Shown here one piece after another: positions 38,381-45,725 of a stretch of 64,000 nucleotides of DNA. Source of the stretch: Streptomyces sp. SAT1. Its GTDB lineage: Bacteria; Actinomycetota; Actinomycetes; Streptomycetales; Streptomycetaceae. Within the stretch, counting starts at the first letter, position 1, and each line of letters opens with the position of its first letter. The stretch spans positions 5,368,501 to 5,432,500 of the forward strand of contig NZ_CP015849.1 of NCBI RefSeq assembly GCF_001654495.1, given 5' to 3'. The translations under genes and the position numbers were made by a program. The notes below the pieces were generated by a model. That model made no database searches and was not told the origin of the DNA. It saw only the letters and a program-made list of their open reading frames with translations.

Positions 38381-38701
38381 TTGAACATGTCGAGCAGCTT
38401 CGACCGGACAGCGGTCAACTACGACACCGTCACCCAGGCCGCCGCCGATGTGCGCACCACGGTCAAGAACCTCAACGAGCACCTCGAGGCGCTGATGCGT
38501 GCCGTCAGGCAGCGGTCCGCGGAGTGGCAGGGCGAGGCCAAGACGGCCTTCGAGGCGATCCAGCAGAGCAACAGCCAGGAGATGGCCGCGATGACCGAGA
38601 AGCTCGGCCGTGTCGCCATGCTCCTGGACGAGTCGGTCATCGGCTACCAGGACACCGACAAGGGCAACGCGGCCCGCTTCCGGATGCTGATGGGCGGCTG
38701 A
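38381..38701 (+). CDS. esxA: WXG100 family T7SS substrate (EsxA-like)
   Basis: 106 residues from TTG at 38381, or 104 from ATG at 38387. AAAGGA lies 7 bases before the TTG but 13 before the ATG, so the TTG is favoured. The helical-hairpin motif is RSAEWQGEAKTAF, with Trp49 in the longer form. It should pair with the preceding WXG100 protein and be secreted through EccB/C/D/E. It is followed by a hairpin terminator. Confidence 0.88.
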   Translation: MNMSSSFDRTAVNYDTVTQAAADVRTTVKNLNEHLEALMRAVRQRSAEWQGEAKTAFEAIQQSNSQEMAAMTEKLGRVAMLLDESVIGYQDTDKGNAARFRMLMGG

Positions 38702-38722
38702 GCAGCCCTTCCGTACCCCAGC

Positions 38723-38751
38723 AGGGAGGCGACGCCGTGCGTTGCCTCCCT
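38723..38751. terminator. Intrinsic terminator after esxA, possibly bidirectional
   Basis: The arms 38723-38733 (AGGGAGGCGAC) and 38741-38751 (GTTGCCTCCCT) pair over 11 positions with one G-U and a seven-base loop. TTT follows on the plus strand. It separates convergent genes and could serve both the esx operon and the minus-strand operon ending at 38774. Confidence 0.75.
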
Positions 38752-38773
38752 TTCCGCTTCCTGCCCTCCCGGC

Positions 38774-39307
38774 TCACTTTGTGCATTCGAATCGCTTGGT
38801 CACCTGGGGTACGAAATCATCTAGGAACCGCTGGAGCTTCTTGTAGCCAGCGGCTGTATTTTCGACACGGTCGCCGTACAAATACACTGCGAACGACATA
38901 TAGGCGGAGCGCTTGGTGCAGAGCGCCTGAACCACGGCGCGGTTACTGCCGATGACCGCGGTACCAGGGAAAGTCACCTCCCGCTCGGCGGCGTACTCGT
39001 ACGTGTCCGCCACTTTTTTCCAGTCCCTCGGATCGGGCTTCCCGTCCGATCGCAGAGCATTGACGGACAGGACGAGATGGCCGTCCACCTTGAGGGTACA
39101 AGCGGATCCCGCTCGGGGGGGATCGAAATCCTCGTGCGTCTGCTTGACTTCTCCGCTTCCCGGCAGGAGCGGAGAAAGGGAAGAATGATCCACCGAGGTC
39201 CGGCAGAAATCATCCGGTACGGCAAGCTTGGTGTCGCTGCAGCCCGCTGCTGCTCCCAGCAGCCCCGCGCACACGGCGGCCGCCACTGTAGAACGCAATT
39301 TTTTCAC
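38774..39307 (-). CDS. Lipoprotein of unknown function, partner of the upstream large WXG-like protein
   Basis: 177 residues. The signal LRSTVAAAVCAGLLGAAAGC ends in a lipobox (AAGC), so the mature protein is lipid-anchored outside the membrane. The mature part has cysteines (DFCRT, ACTLKV, ALCTK, FECTK) that could form disulphides. I recognise no family. The GTG at 39307 overlaps the preceding stop codon by one base (TAGTG), with GGGAG 7 bases upstream, so it is tightly linked to the 759-residue gene. The G+C content is low for this genome. An immunity or anchoring role for its partner is a hypothesis. It could also be an unrelated DUF3558-like lipoprotein. Confidence 0.8.
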   Translation of the reverse strand: MKKLRSTVAAAVCAGLLGAAAGCSDTKLAVPDDFCRTSVDHSSLSPLLPGSGEVKQTHEDFDPPRAGSACTLKVDGHLVLSVNALRSDGKPDPRDWKKVADTYEYAAEREVTFPGTAVIGSNRAVVQALCTKRSAYMSFAVYLYGDRVENTAAGYKKLQRFLDDFVPQVTKRFECTK

Positions 39308-41586
39308 TACTGGTCTCCCGCAATACCGTCTGCCATCTTGTTTCCCTGATTGGCGGCCGCAGCGATCTGTTTGTAGATCCCGTCGTCCTGTGAGTATCCG
39401 ACGTGGTCATGGGCCCAGCCAGAGTTGGTCGCGTACCACTGCTCGGCGATGGCGTTGAGCTGGTGACGGCGGAGCTCGTACGTCGCTTGGTTGTCGCCCG
39501 TCAGTTTCGCCGCCTGATCCTGCTGCTCATCCATGATCCATGCGCTGGTGACCACGTCGGCACCGCGCTGTGCGAGATCGCCGTAGATCGGAATGAAATT
39601 GAGCAGAGCGCCGGAGCCGTGATAGCTCCACGCCTTGTCCCAGGTGTAGTCGTGCTGGTCGCCCTTGAGGGCGTTGTACCGGGCTTCCTCCATGAAACCG
39701 ACCGCGTAACCGGCCGAATTGAGCGTGTCTTCCGGTTTACGTGAACTGTTGTGGACGTCATCCATGATGGCGTGGTTCATTCCTTCATGGAGCAGACCGT
39801 AGGAACCTTGGCTGCGGGATACCTGTTTCGTGATCTCCATGATCTGGCTGTTGTCGAGGCGAGGCCCTTGATCCGGATCGCGCTTCCCGCTGGGATCGCT
39901 CATCGCGACGTACACCTCATGACCGTGATTGGTCAGGATTTTCGCCATGTCGTCGCGCAAGGAAGGCGGCATGTCATCGCCCTGGGCGGACAAAACGTCC
40001 AGGGCGTGGACGAAGATCCGGTCGTTGGCCGCCGTGTGCTGTGTCGGCCCCTGCGGACCGGCCGGAGAGGAGGGATCGACGCCGGTGGCCGCCGCCGCGA
40101 GCGCGTTGCCCAATCCCTTACGGGTGTCGGTGTCCGCTGTGTCAGGGCCGGCCGTCTCGACCTTCGGATTGTCGAAGTTCGTGGTGTCGACCACATTCCA
40201 GTCGCGGCTGCCGTGGCCGTTCCCGAGGAGGTACTCGAAACGCTCCTTTCCTGCGGCGGAATCCGGGTCCAGGTAACCTGCGGCTCCTGCCGGATCGCGT
40301 GACATCACGTCGAGCGCGCCGTCGACGGGATCGTTGGCGAACCAGCCGTCGCCACCCTTCTTGCTGAAGTCTCCCTGCAGATCCCAGATGTCGGGATGCT
40401 TCTTCTCCATGGCGATCATGTCATCGGTGACGTCCGCGACGAACTGGGGCGAGTAGCCGTGTCCCTGCTGCATCAGTGTGGCCAGGCTCTGATAGCCGCG
40501 GATCTGCTGGCCGTGCCCACGGCCTACATCGATCTTGTCGTGCGCCGCCTGGAGGTCGTATTTGTCGTCGCCGCGCTCACGCAGTTCCTGGCGCCATCTG
40601 TTGTAGAACTGCGCGTCGCCCGTCTTCGTCCAGGAGTCGAAGGCGTCGCTGTACGCCTTCGTCCCGAACTGCAAAGGCTTGCCGTGGGGATCCTTGAAGT
40701 CGGGAACGCGAGTAGCCGTGGCGAGTGCGTCGGATACACCACCGTTGAGCTCCAGGTAGGCCTTCTTGTTCTGTGTGTCGCCGAAGTAGGCCAGATCGTC
40801 GGTCCTGTTGGAGAGCTTGAGGGTGTTGTCGGGGCCGAGCGAGTCGAGGAAGGTCTGGCTGAAGACCTTGTCACCGGAGTTGTCGCGCAGCAGACGCTGG
40901 TACTCCCTGAGGTCTGCACCGTCCAGCTTGTCGCCGCCCAGAATCTGATCCGCATACGCTTTGGCTTCGCGAGCTTCGTAGATCTCGATGTCACCGACCG
41001 CGGAGCCGTTGAAGGAGTCTCCCGCACCGCCGGCCTGGCCGATGGCACGCTCGAACCAGCTCTTGACGCCCGCCGCCTTGTGGAGCGCCAGCTTGACCCC
41101 CTGGTCGGCGTCGTCGACGGCCCGTACGGCGTCCTTGATGGCCTTGGTGTAACTCGCCTCGGCCGCTTTGGCCTTGGACACGTATGTGGAGTAGTCCGGA
41201 TCGTGCCGCATCGGGGTCAGCTTGCCGAAGTCGTAGGCAGCCTCCCCCTTGCTGTCGACGGACATGTCGTTCTTCCTGGCCTCTTCGACCAGGTCCTTGA
41301 CCTGGCCGCACAGCTCCGAGAACTGCTGGTGGGCGTCGCGCAGGAGTGAGGCGATGGCACGGGCCTCGGTCTGCGCGTCCGCGAACTGCCTGCGGGTCGA
41401 CGCGAACTGTCCGCCCGCGGCCGCGGCGCTGAGACCCACCCACTCGCCGTCGGTGGCGACGGACTCCACCTGCGCCGCATACAGCCTCTCCAACTCCTCG
41501 AAGCCACCGGCCATCTCATCCCAGTCGGTGGCCGCCGTGGTGAGCGTGCCGAGGTTGATGGTGACTACGTCCTGATAGCTGAGCAT
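39307..41586 (-). CDS. Large WXG-like protein, candidate T7SS effector (DUF6571-like)
   Basis: 759 residues. The N-terminal ~110 residues are a helical hairpin with the turn TDGEWVGLSAAAA (a WXG), followed by a coiled helical region (SELCGQVKDLVEEARK). The middle and end are soluble and mixed (DQILGGDKLDGADLREYQRLLRDNSGD, HGYSPQFVADVTDDMIAMEKKHPDIW), finishing with LLNFIPIYGDLAQRGADVV. The end resembles the DUF6571 family, as far as I recall it. The N-terminus fits an exported LXG/WXG polymorphic-toxin-like layout, but I see no known catalytic toxin motif. The ATG at 41586 has GGGGAG 5 bases upstream. G+C is visibly lower than in the ecc genes. Confidence 0.75.
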   Translation of the reverse strand: MLSYQDVVTINLGTLTTAATDWDEMAGGFEELERLYAAQVESVATDGEWVGLSAAAAGGQFASTRRQFADAQTEARAIASLLRDAHQQFSELCGQVKDLVEEARKNDMSVDSKGEAAYDFGKLTPMRHDPDYSTYVSKAKAAEASYTKAIKDAVRAVDDADQGVKLALHKAAGVKSWFERAIGQAGGAGDSFNGSAVGDIEIYEAREAKAYADQILGGDKLDGADLREYQRLLRDNSGDKVFSQTFLDSLGPDNTLKLSNRTDDLAYFGDTQNKKAYLELNGGVSDALATATRVPDFKDPHGKPLQFGTKAYSDAFDSWTKTGDAQFYNRWRQELRERGDDKYDLQAAHDKIDVGRGHGQQIRGYQSLATLMQQGHGYSPQFVADVTDDMIAMEKKHPDIWDLQGDFSKKGGDGWFANDPVDGALDVMSRDPAGAAGYLDPDSAAGKERFEYLLGNGHGSRDWNVVDTTNFDNPKVETAGPDTADTDTRKGLGNALAAAATGVDPSSPAGPQGPTQHTAANDRIFVHALDVLSAQGDDMPPSLRDDMAKILTNHGHEVYVAMSDPSGKRDPDQGPRLDNSQIMEITKQVSRSQGSYGLLHEGMNHAIMDDVHNSSRKPEDTLNSAGYAVGFMEEARYNALKGDQHDYTWDKAWSYHGSGALLNFIPIYGDLAQRGADVVTSAWIMDEQQDQAAKLTGDNQATYELRRHQLNAIAEQWYATNSGWAHDHVGYSQDDGIYKQIAAAANQGNKMADGIAGDQ

Positions 41587-41627
41587 GCCCGCTCCCCGTC
41601 CCCGCACTTTCCTCGTTCAGTTGCGCT

Positions 41628-42053
41628 CTAGGCTCCCCGCCGCGGGTCGGGACCCGCGCCCAGACCCGCTATCCGGCTCCTGATGCCGTGATCGACGTAC
41701 TGGAAGTCCCGATGGGTGTCCTCCAGGTCCGACTGGTCCTTCTCCAGCCGCGCCTGAAGGCTCTTGACCTGACGCTCCCATTCCGCGTGCGCGTCCTTGA
41801 GGCCGGCACCGGTCTCCCATCCGCTGAACTCCTTGACCGCCGCGGACGACGACTCGTCGGCGTGGACACCGGCCTTCGTCGTTCCCGGCCGGATGTCGTT
41901 CTGCAGTGACTGGACAGCGACCTTCTTCCCCGGCTTGTTCAGCCTGAGGTCTGGCCCGCTCCCGGCGCCGCCGGGAGCGACGCCGTCGATCTGTGTGGAG
42001 CTCTTGGCGACGGCCTCTGAGCGGGCCGCCGACCATGCGTCGTCGAAGGACAT
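41628..42053 (-). CDS. Small helical T7SS-associated protein
   Basis: 141 residues, mostly helical and charged. It begins MSFDDAWSAARSEAVAKSS and ends with a long amphipathic helix (AEWERQVKSLQARLEKDQSDLEDTHRDFQYV). The C-terminal half looks like a coiled coil. I recognise no family. It sits 41 bases upstream of the large WXG-like gene, the position where LXG toxin operons of Firmicutes carry small helical partner/chaperone proteins. That parallel is inference only. Confidence 0.72.
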   Translation of the reverse strand: MSFDDAWSAARSEAVAKSSTQIDGVAPGGAGSGPDLRLNKPGKKVAVQSLQNDIRPGTTKAGVHADESSSAAVKEFSGWETGAGLKDAHAEWERQVKSLQARLEKDQSDLEDTHRDFQYVDHGIRSRIAGLGAGPDPRRGA

Positions 42054-42146
42054 GTGCCTCTCATCTCCGGTGTGGGGCCGATGACAGCCGTGACCGCCCG
42101 GATCCCGCCCGGACCGGGGCCGGCGGGTCGATACGGCCCCGCTCGT

Positions 42147-43544
42147 TCATGGGTGGTGCCCCGGTCGCGGCGCCCCTTCGGGCGGCATCGGGGCCGTATG
42201 GCCGGGCGGCGGACCGTAGGGCGGGTACTGCTGGGGCTGCGCGTACGGCTGGTGATACGCGGGTGGGACCGGAGGCGGTACCGGAGTCCGCCGACGGCCG
42301 CGTGCACGCAGGACCGCGACGGTGGTGACGCCCCCGAGCAGCACGGCGGCTGCGATGCCCAGACCGATCCAGACAGGGGCGCCGCCGCTCTCGCCGGGCT
42401 CGGCCGCAGCGGCCTGGGGAGATGCGTGAGCCTGGTCGGTGCCTGACGCGTCCGGGGACTCGGTCGGCTTCGGGGAAGGAGAGTGCGATGCCGCGGCGGC
42501 GAGGTCGGGGAGCGGGTATTCGTCAGGGGGGCCCGGATCGCCTGGGTTCTCGAGGGCGGCGCGTGGGCGGACGATGCCGTAGCCGAAGTCGTCGTTACGG
42601 GTCCAGCTCTTCTCGTTGCCCTTCATGGTGTTGATGAGGACGCGCAGCACCTGGTTGTTCGTCCAGTCGGGGTGCGCGGCCCAGATGAGGGCGGCGGAGG
42701 CCGAGGCGATGGCGGTGGCGTCGCTGGTGCCCTGGCCCTTGCAGATCTCGGTTCCGTCGAGACAAGCGCGGTACATGTCCACGCCGGGGGCGGTCATGTC
42801 GACTTCCGCGCCGTGCTGGGAGAAAGGCGCCCGTCTGATCTTCTCCGTGATCGCGCCGACTCCGACGACACCGGGTGCGGAAGCCGGGTATTCGGGCAGG
42901 TTGGCCTTGTCCCCGCTGTTCCCGACGGCCGCGAAGAGCAGTTTCCCCTTGCCGATGGCGTACTTGACCGCTGACTCCAGCTCAGGAGTCCCCACATCGT
43001 GCTCACCGCGAGAGTTCGAAGCGCCCAATGACATGTTGATGACCTGAGCGGGACTGTCCGCGGCGTAGCGGATCGCCTGACTGAGGGTGTGGGAGAACAC
43101 CGCTCTGCTGTCGCCCTGTCCGTAGTCCTCCGTCGCGTAGCGCATCCGGATGGGCAGGATCTTGGCACCGGGTGCGAGCCCGTAGGAGCCGTTCAGGGAA
43201 CCCCGCGCGCCTGTTGCCGCGATGAGTGCGGCCATGTCGGTGCCATGGGCGCCGATGTCCGTGTGCTCGTCGCCGCGCTGCGACGAGAAGTCCTTGCCTG
43301 GCAGCACCTGGCCCTTGAGATCGGCCAAAGAGTCGTCGACACCCGAGTCGATCACGGCGACCGTGATGCCCCGGCCGGTGCTTGTCCTCCACATCTCCTC
43401 GGCGTGCATCGCGTCGAGGTGCCACTGGCGTGCCCGGACCGAAGCTGCTTGAGCCGGTGCGGCAGCGATGGCCACGAGGAGCAGGCCGAGGACAACTGAT
43501 GCTGTCGGCACGCGCCACTGTGTCTGCTTGCCTCTGGTACGCAT
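42147..43544 (-). CDS. Second mycosin-like subtilisin protease
   Basis: 465 residues. A signal peptide (TASVVLGLLLVAIAAAPAQAA) is followed by an S8 domain with an intact triad: Asp66 in VAVIDSGVD, His100 in GAHGTDMAA and Ser274 in GTSDATAIASA. A Pro/Ser/Ala-rich linker, one transmembrane helix (APVWIGLGIAAAVLLGGVTTVAVL) and a cytoplasmic tail rich in Pro/Tyr follow. It differs markedly in sequence from the mycosin at 34931-36169. Its gene lies among the WXG-type substrate genes, so it may process a substrate rather than support the core complex. Confidence 0.9.
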   Translation of the reverse strand: MRTRGKQTQWRVPTASVVLGLLLVAIAAAPAQAASVRARQWHLDAMHAEEMWRTSTGRGITVAVIDSGVDDSLADLKGQVLPGKDFSSQRGDEHTDIGAHGTDMAALIAATGARGSLNGSYGLAPGAKILPIRMRYATEDYGQGDSRAVFSHTLSQAIRYAADSPAQVINMSLGASNSRGEHDVGTPELESAVKYAIGKGKLLFAAVGNSGDKANLPEYPASAPGVVGVGAITEKIRRAPFSQHGAEVDMTAPGVDMYRACLDGTEICKGQGTSDATAIASASAALIWAAHPDWTNNQVLRVLINTMKGNEKSWTRNDDFGYGIVRPRAALENPGDPGPPDEYPLPDLAAAASHSPSPKPTESPDASGTDQAHASPQAAAAEPGESGGAPVWIGLGIAAAVLLGGVTTVAVLRARGRRRTPVPPPVPPAYHQPYAQPQQYPPYGPPPGHTAPMPPEGAPRPGHHP

Positions 43545-43571
43545 ATGTCTTCCTGGAGTCGGCGGCCCGGG

Positions 43572-45116
43572 TCAGTCGATCACTGGCGGAAGGGGGCGCT
43601 GCCTGTCCCGCGTCCAGGTTTCCTCGTCCTCGGCCAGGTAGTCCGGACGTCGACCGTTCGGCTGCTGCTCCTTGCGCGGCTTCGAGGAACGGCTGCCTGA
43701 CGTGGTGCCACCCACCGCGGAGCCTCGGGCTGCTTCCGAGGCATTCGCCGACGGACGGACCAGTCCGGACCCACCGGCGGTGAAGGGTCGCCCACTGCCG
43801 CGTACCGGCTGGCCGGGGCGGTTACCGATCAGGCCTCCGGTCTCCGAGGCGAGGCGCCGGCCACCCACTGAGCCTGTGCCGGAACGGCCGCTCCCGTCGG
43901 CAGGGACGCCCGGGGAGATGCCTCGGCCCATGGGGACGCGCCCCTGAGTGTTCTCCCTGCCGATGACGGTTCCTTGGGGAAGCCTGCTCGCAGAGCGCCC
44001 GGCCTCCGGCACAGGACGGCCTCCGACGATGCCGGGCCCCTGCGGTGTCCGAGGGGTGTTCCCGGCCGGCCTGCTGACGAGGGGGCCCTGCGGTGAGCGG
44101 CCGGGGGCGGAGGCGCGTGAGGGAGGAACCGGAGCGGGACCGCGCCCGCCACCTGTGAAGGCGGGCGGCAACGGAGGCGGCGTAGCCGTGATCGGCGGGC
44201 CCTGATGCGGGACGTTCGTTTCTGCGGTGGCCGGGGGAGCGGGAGGCTGTGTCTGCCGAGGAAGTGTGTCCAGCCCGTCGATGTCCAGGGAGACCGGCTG
44301 GTGCTGTTGTCCCAGGTGCTGCTCCGGACCGGAAGGCGATTGACCAGTGACGGCCGATGAGCCCACGGGTGTCATCGGGTGAGGCCCCGCCGCACCGCTT
44401 CGGGCTACGTGGTGGCTTGCTGGCAGTGCGGCGCCTGTCTGCTCGGAACTGCCCGACGCATGGGTCTTGTCGCCGCGCCACCAGTCGGGTGAACCGGTGT
44501 TCTCGGCCGGCGGCGGAAACGTAGGCGGCTGCACGCCGTTCACCTGCTGGGCCGAGTACTCGTACGTCTGCGCCAGTTTCCGCAGCTGCTGGATGGCCTC
44601 GTGGCGTGCCGCGTCGATGCGGTGCTGGGCGGCCGTGGCGTCCGAGCGGGCGGTGCGGGCGGCCTGCTGGGCGTCGGGGTCGTTGTGGACGCCGGGCTGC
44701 TGGAGTGCGGTGATGGTCTTGTGGGCGTCGGCGAGGTCCGTCTTGGCGCGTGCCGTCTCCGAGGTGTCGGGCATGGCGGCCTTGGCCTCGGCGATGGCCT
44801 GGGACACGGTGCCCATCCAGCGGGACGCCACCTCCGCGTACTGGCCCAGACGGAGCGTCGAACTCGCCGTCTGACCACCCCAGTCGCGGAACGCGTCGCC
44901 CCCCTCGCCCTGCCACTCCAGGGACTTGACGTGGTCCATGAGATCGGAGCCGATCTTGGTGATGGTGGACGCCGCCTTGGAGAGCCGGGCGGCGAGGTGG
45001 GACGCGCCGGCGGTGGTCGCCGAGTCCAGCAAGGTCGCCAGCTGCTCGTGCGTCATGGACTCGAAGTCCGTGCGCGCCGGTGTCGGCTCGGGGCGCTCGG
45101 GCCGTCCGGTCATCAC
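43572..45116 (-). CDS. WXG-domain protein with long proline/glycine-rich tail
   Basis: 514 residues. The first ~200 are helical with the WXG turn SLEWQGEGGDAF near residue 68 and a long second hairpin (AIAEAKAAMPDTSETARAKTDLADAHKTITAL). The remaining ~300 are low-complexity Pro/Gly/Arg/Ser, ending RPDYLAEDEETWTRDRQR. The conserved C-terminal YLAEDEETW-like block recurs in actinobacterial T7SS proteins. The design recalls PPE/EspB-type ESX substrates. The GTG at 45116 overlaps the upstream stop (GTGA); an ATG is one codon later. It is probably secreted or attached to the complex. Confidence 0.78.
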   Translation of the reverse strand: MMTGRPERPEPTPARTDFESMTHEQLATLLDSATTAGASHLAARLSKAASTITKIGSDLMDHVKSLEWQGEGGDAFRDWGGQTASSTLRLGQYAEVASRWMGTVSQAIAEAKAAMPDTSETARAKTDLADAHKTITALQQPGVHNDPDAQQAARTARSDATAAQHRIDAARHEAIQQLRKLAQTYEYSAQQVNGVQPPTFPPPAENTGSPDWWRGDKTHASGSSEQTGAALPASHHVARSGAAGPHPMTPVGSSAVTGQSPSGPEQHLGQQHQPVSLDIDGLDTLPRQTQPPAPPATAETNVPHQGPPITATPPPLPPAFTGGGRGPAPVPPSRASAPGRSPQGPLVSRPAGNTPRTPQGPGIVGGRPVPEAGRSASRLPQGTVIGRENTQGRVPMGRGISPGVPADGSGRSGTGSVGGRRLASETGGLIGNRPGQPVRGSGRPFTAGGSGLVRPSANASEAARGSAVGGTTSGSRSSKPRKEQQPNGRRPDYLAEDEETWTRDRQRPLPPVID

Positions 45117-45634
45117 AGACCCTCCTCGTCACCGCTGCCGGCCGGCGCGGCAGACGCCGGGTCATCGGTACGCCGGCTCACGTACGGATCCCGCCCCACC
45201 ACGTAATACCTCTCCGCCTCCGCGTTGACCGCCCGCATCCGCGCCTTGATGTCCTCGTCGAGGTTCGCGTAGCCCACGCGTGAGGCGTGGACCGCGAGGC
45301 CCATACCCTCGATCTGGGCGCTGAGGGCCTTCGAGAGGTTCTCCAGCTCGTCGTGGACGGCCGCGTAGGAGTCGTAGAGGAACTGCGCCTCCTTGAAGTC
45401 GGCGGAGCCCAGCTGGGCGCGGGTCAGGCGGTCCTGGCCGACCTTGCCGGGCGCGGCCTCGGACGTGTCCAGCTCCGTGAGCAGCTCGTCCACGCGCTGC
45501 TTGAACTTCTTCATGGCGCTGTGCTGGATGTCCAGCGCCAGCTGCGGGTTCACCCCCGCGAGGCTGTCGAACGACGCCCCGGTGTCCGGTGCGTGACGCG
45601 CCCCGTCCGGCCTGCCGCCCCCGTGCGAACTCAC
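45113..45634 (-). CDS. Helical T7SS-associated protein
   Basis: 173 residues. A helical core (NPQLALDIQHSAMKKFKQRVDELLTELDTSEA, then LYDSYAAVHDELENLSKALSAQIEGMGLAV and ANLDEDIKARMRAVNAEAERYY) suggests a WXG100-like or ESAT-6-like bundle, but there is no WXG turn. A disordered acidic C-terminus follows. The GTG at 45634 has GGGGAGG upstream; the stop overlaps the next gene. It is the first gene after eccC and is likely a substrate or chaperone for the coupled WXG protein. The family is not recognised. Confidence 0.75.
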   Translation of the reverse strand: MSSHGGGRPDGARHAPDTGASFDSLAGVNPQLALDIQHSAMKKFKQRVDELLTELDTSEAAPGKVGQDRLTRAQLGSADFKEAQFLYDSYAAVHDELENLSKALSAQIEGMGLAVHASRVGYANLDEDIKARMRAVNAEAERYYVVGRDPYVSRRTDDPASAAPAGSGDEEGL

Positions 45635-45700
45635 CTCAGTCGCCTCCCCGTTGTCTCCCCGTGAGCTCCGTTCGGCCGAGCGGAGCGTGTAACCCGGCCT

Positions 45701-45709
45701 GTCACTCTA
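45701..45709 (-). promoter_or_regulatory. TAGAGTGAC box upstream of the helical/WXG gene group
   Basis: On the minus strand TAGAGTGAC (45709-45701) lies about 67 bases before the start at 45634. It is the same nine bases as the putative -10 region of the esx pair and one base off that of eccD. No convincing -35 is seen. It could give the substrate genes a promoter separate from eccC. Confidence 0.3.
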
Positions 45710-45725
45710 GGTCTTCGCGAAAACC

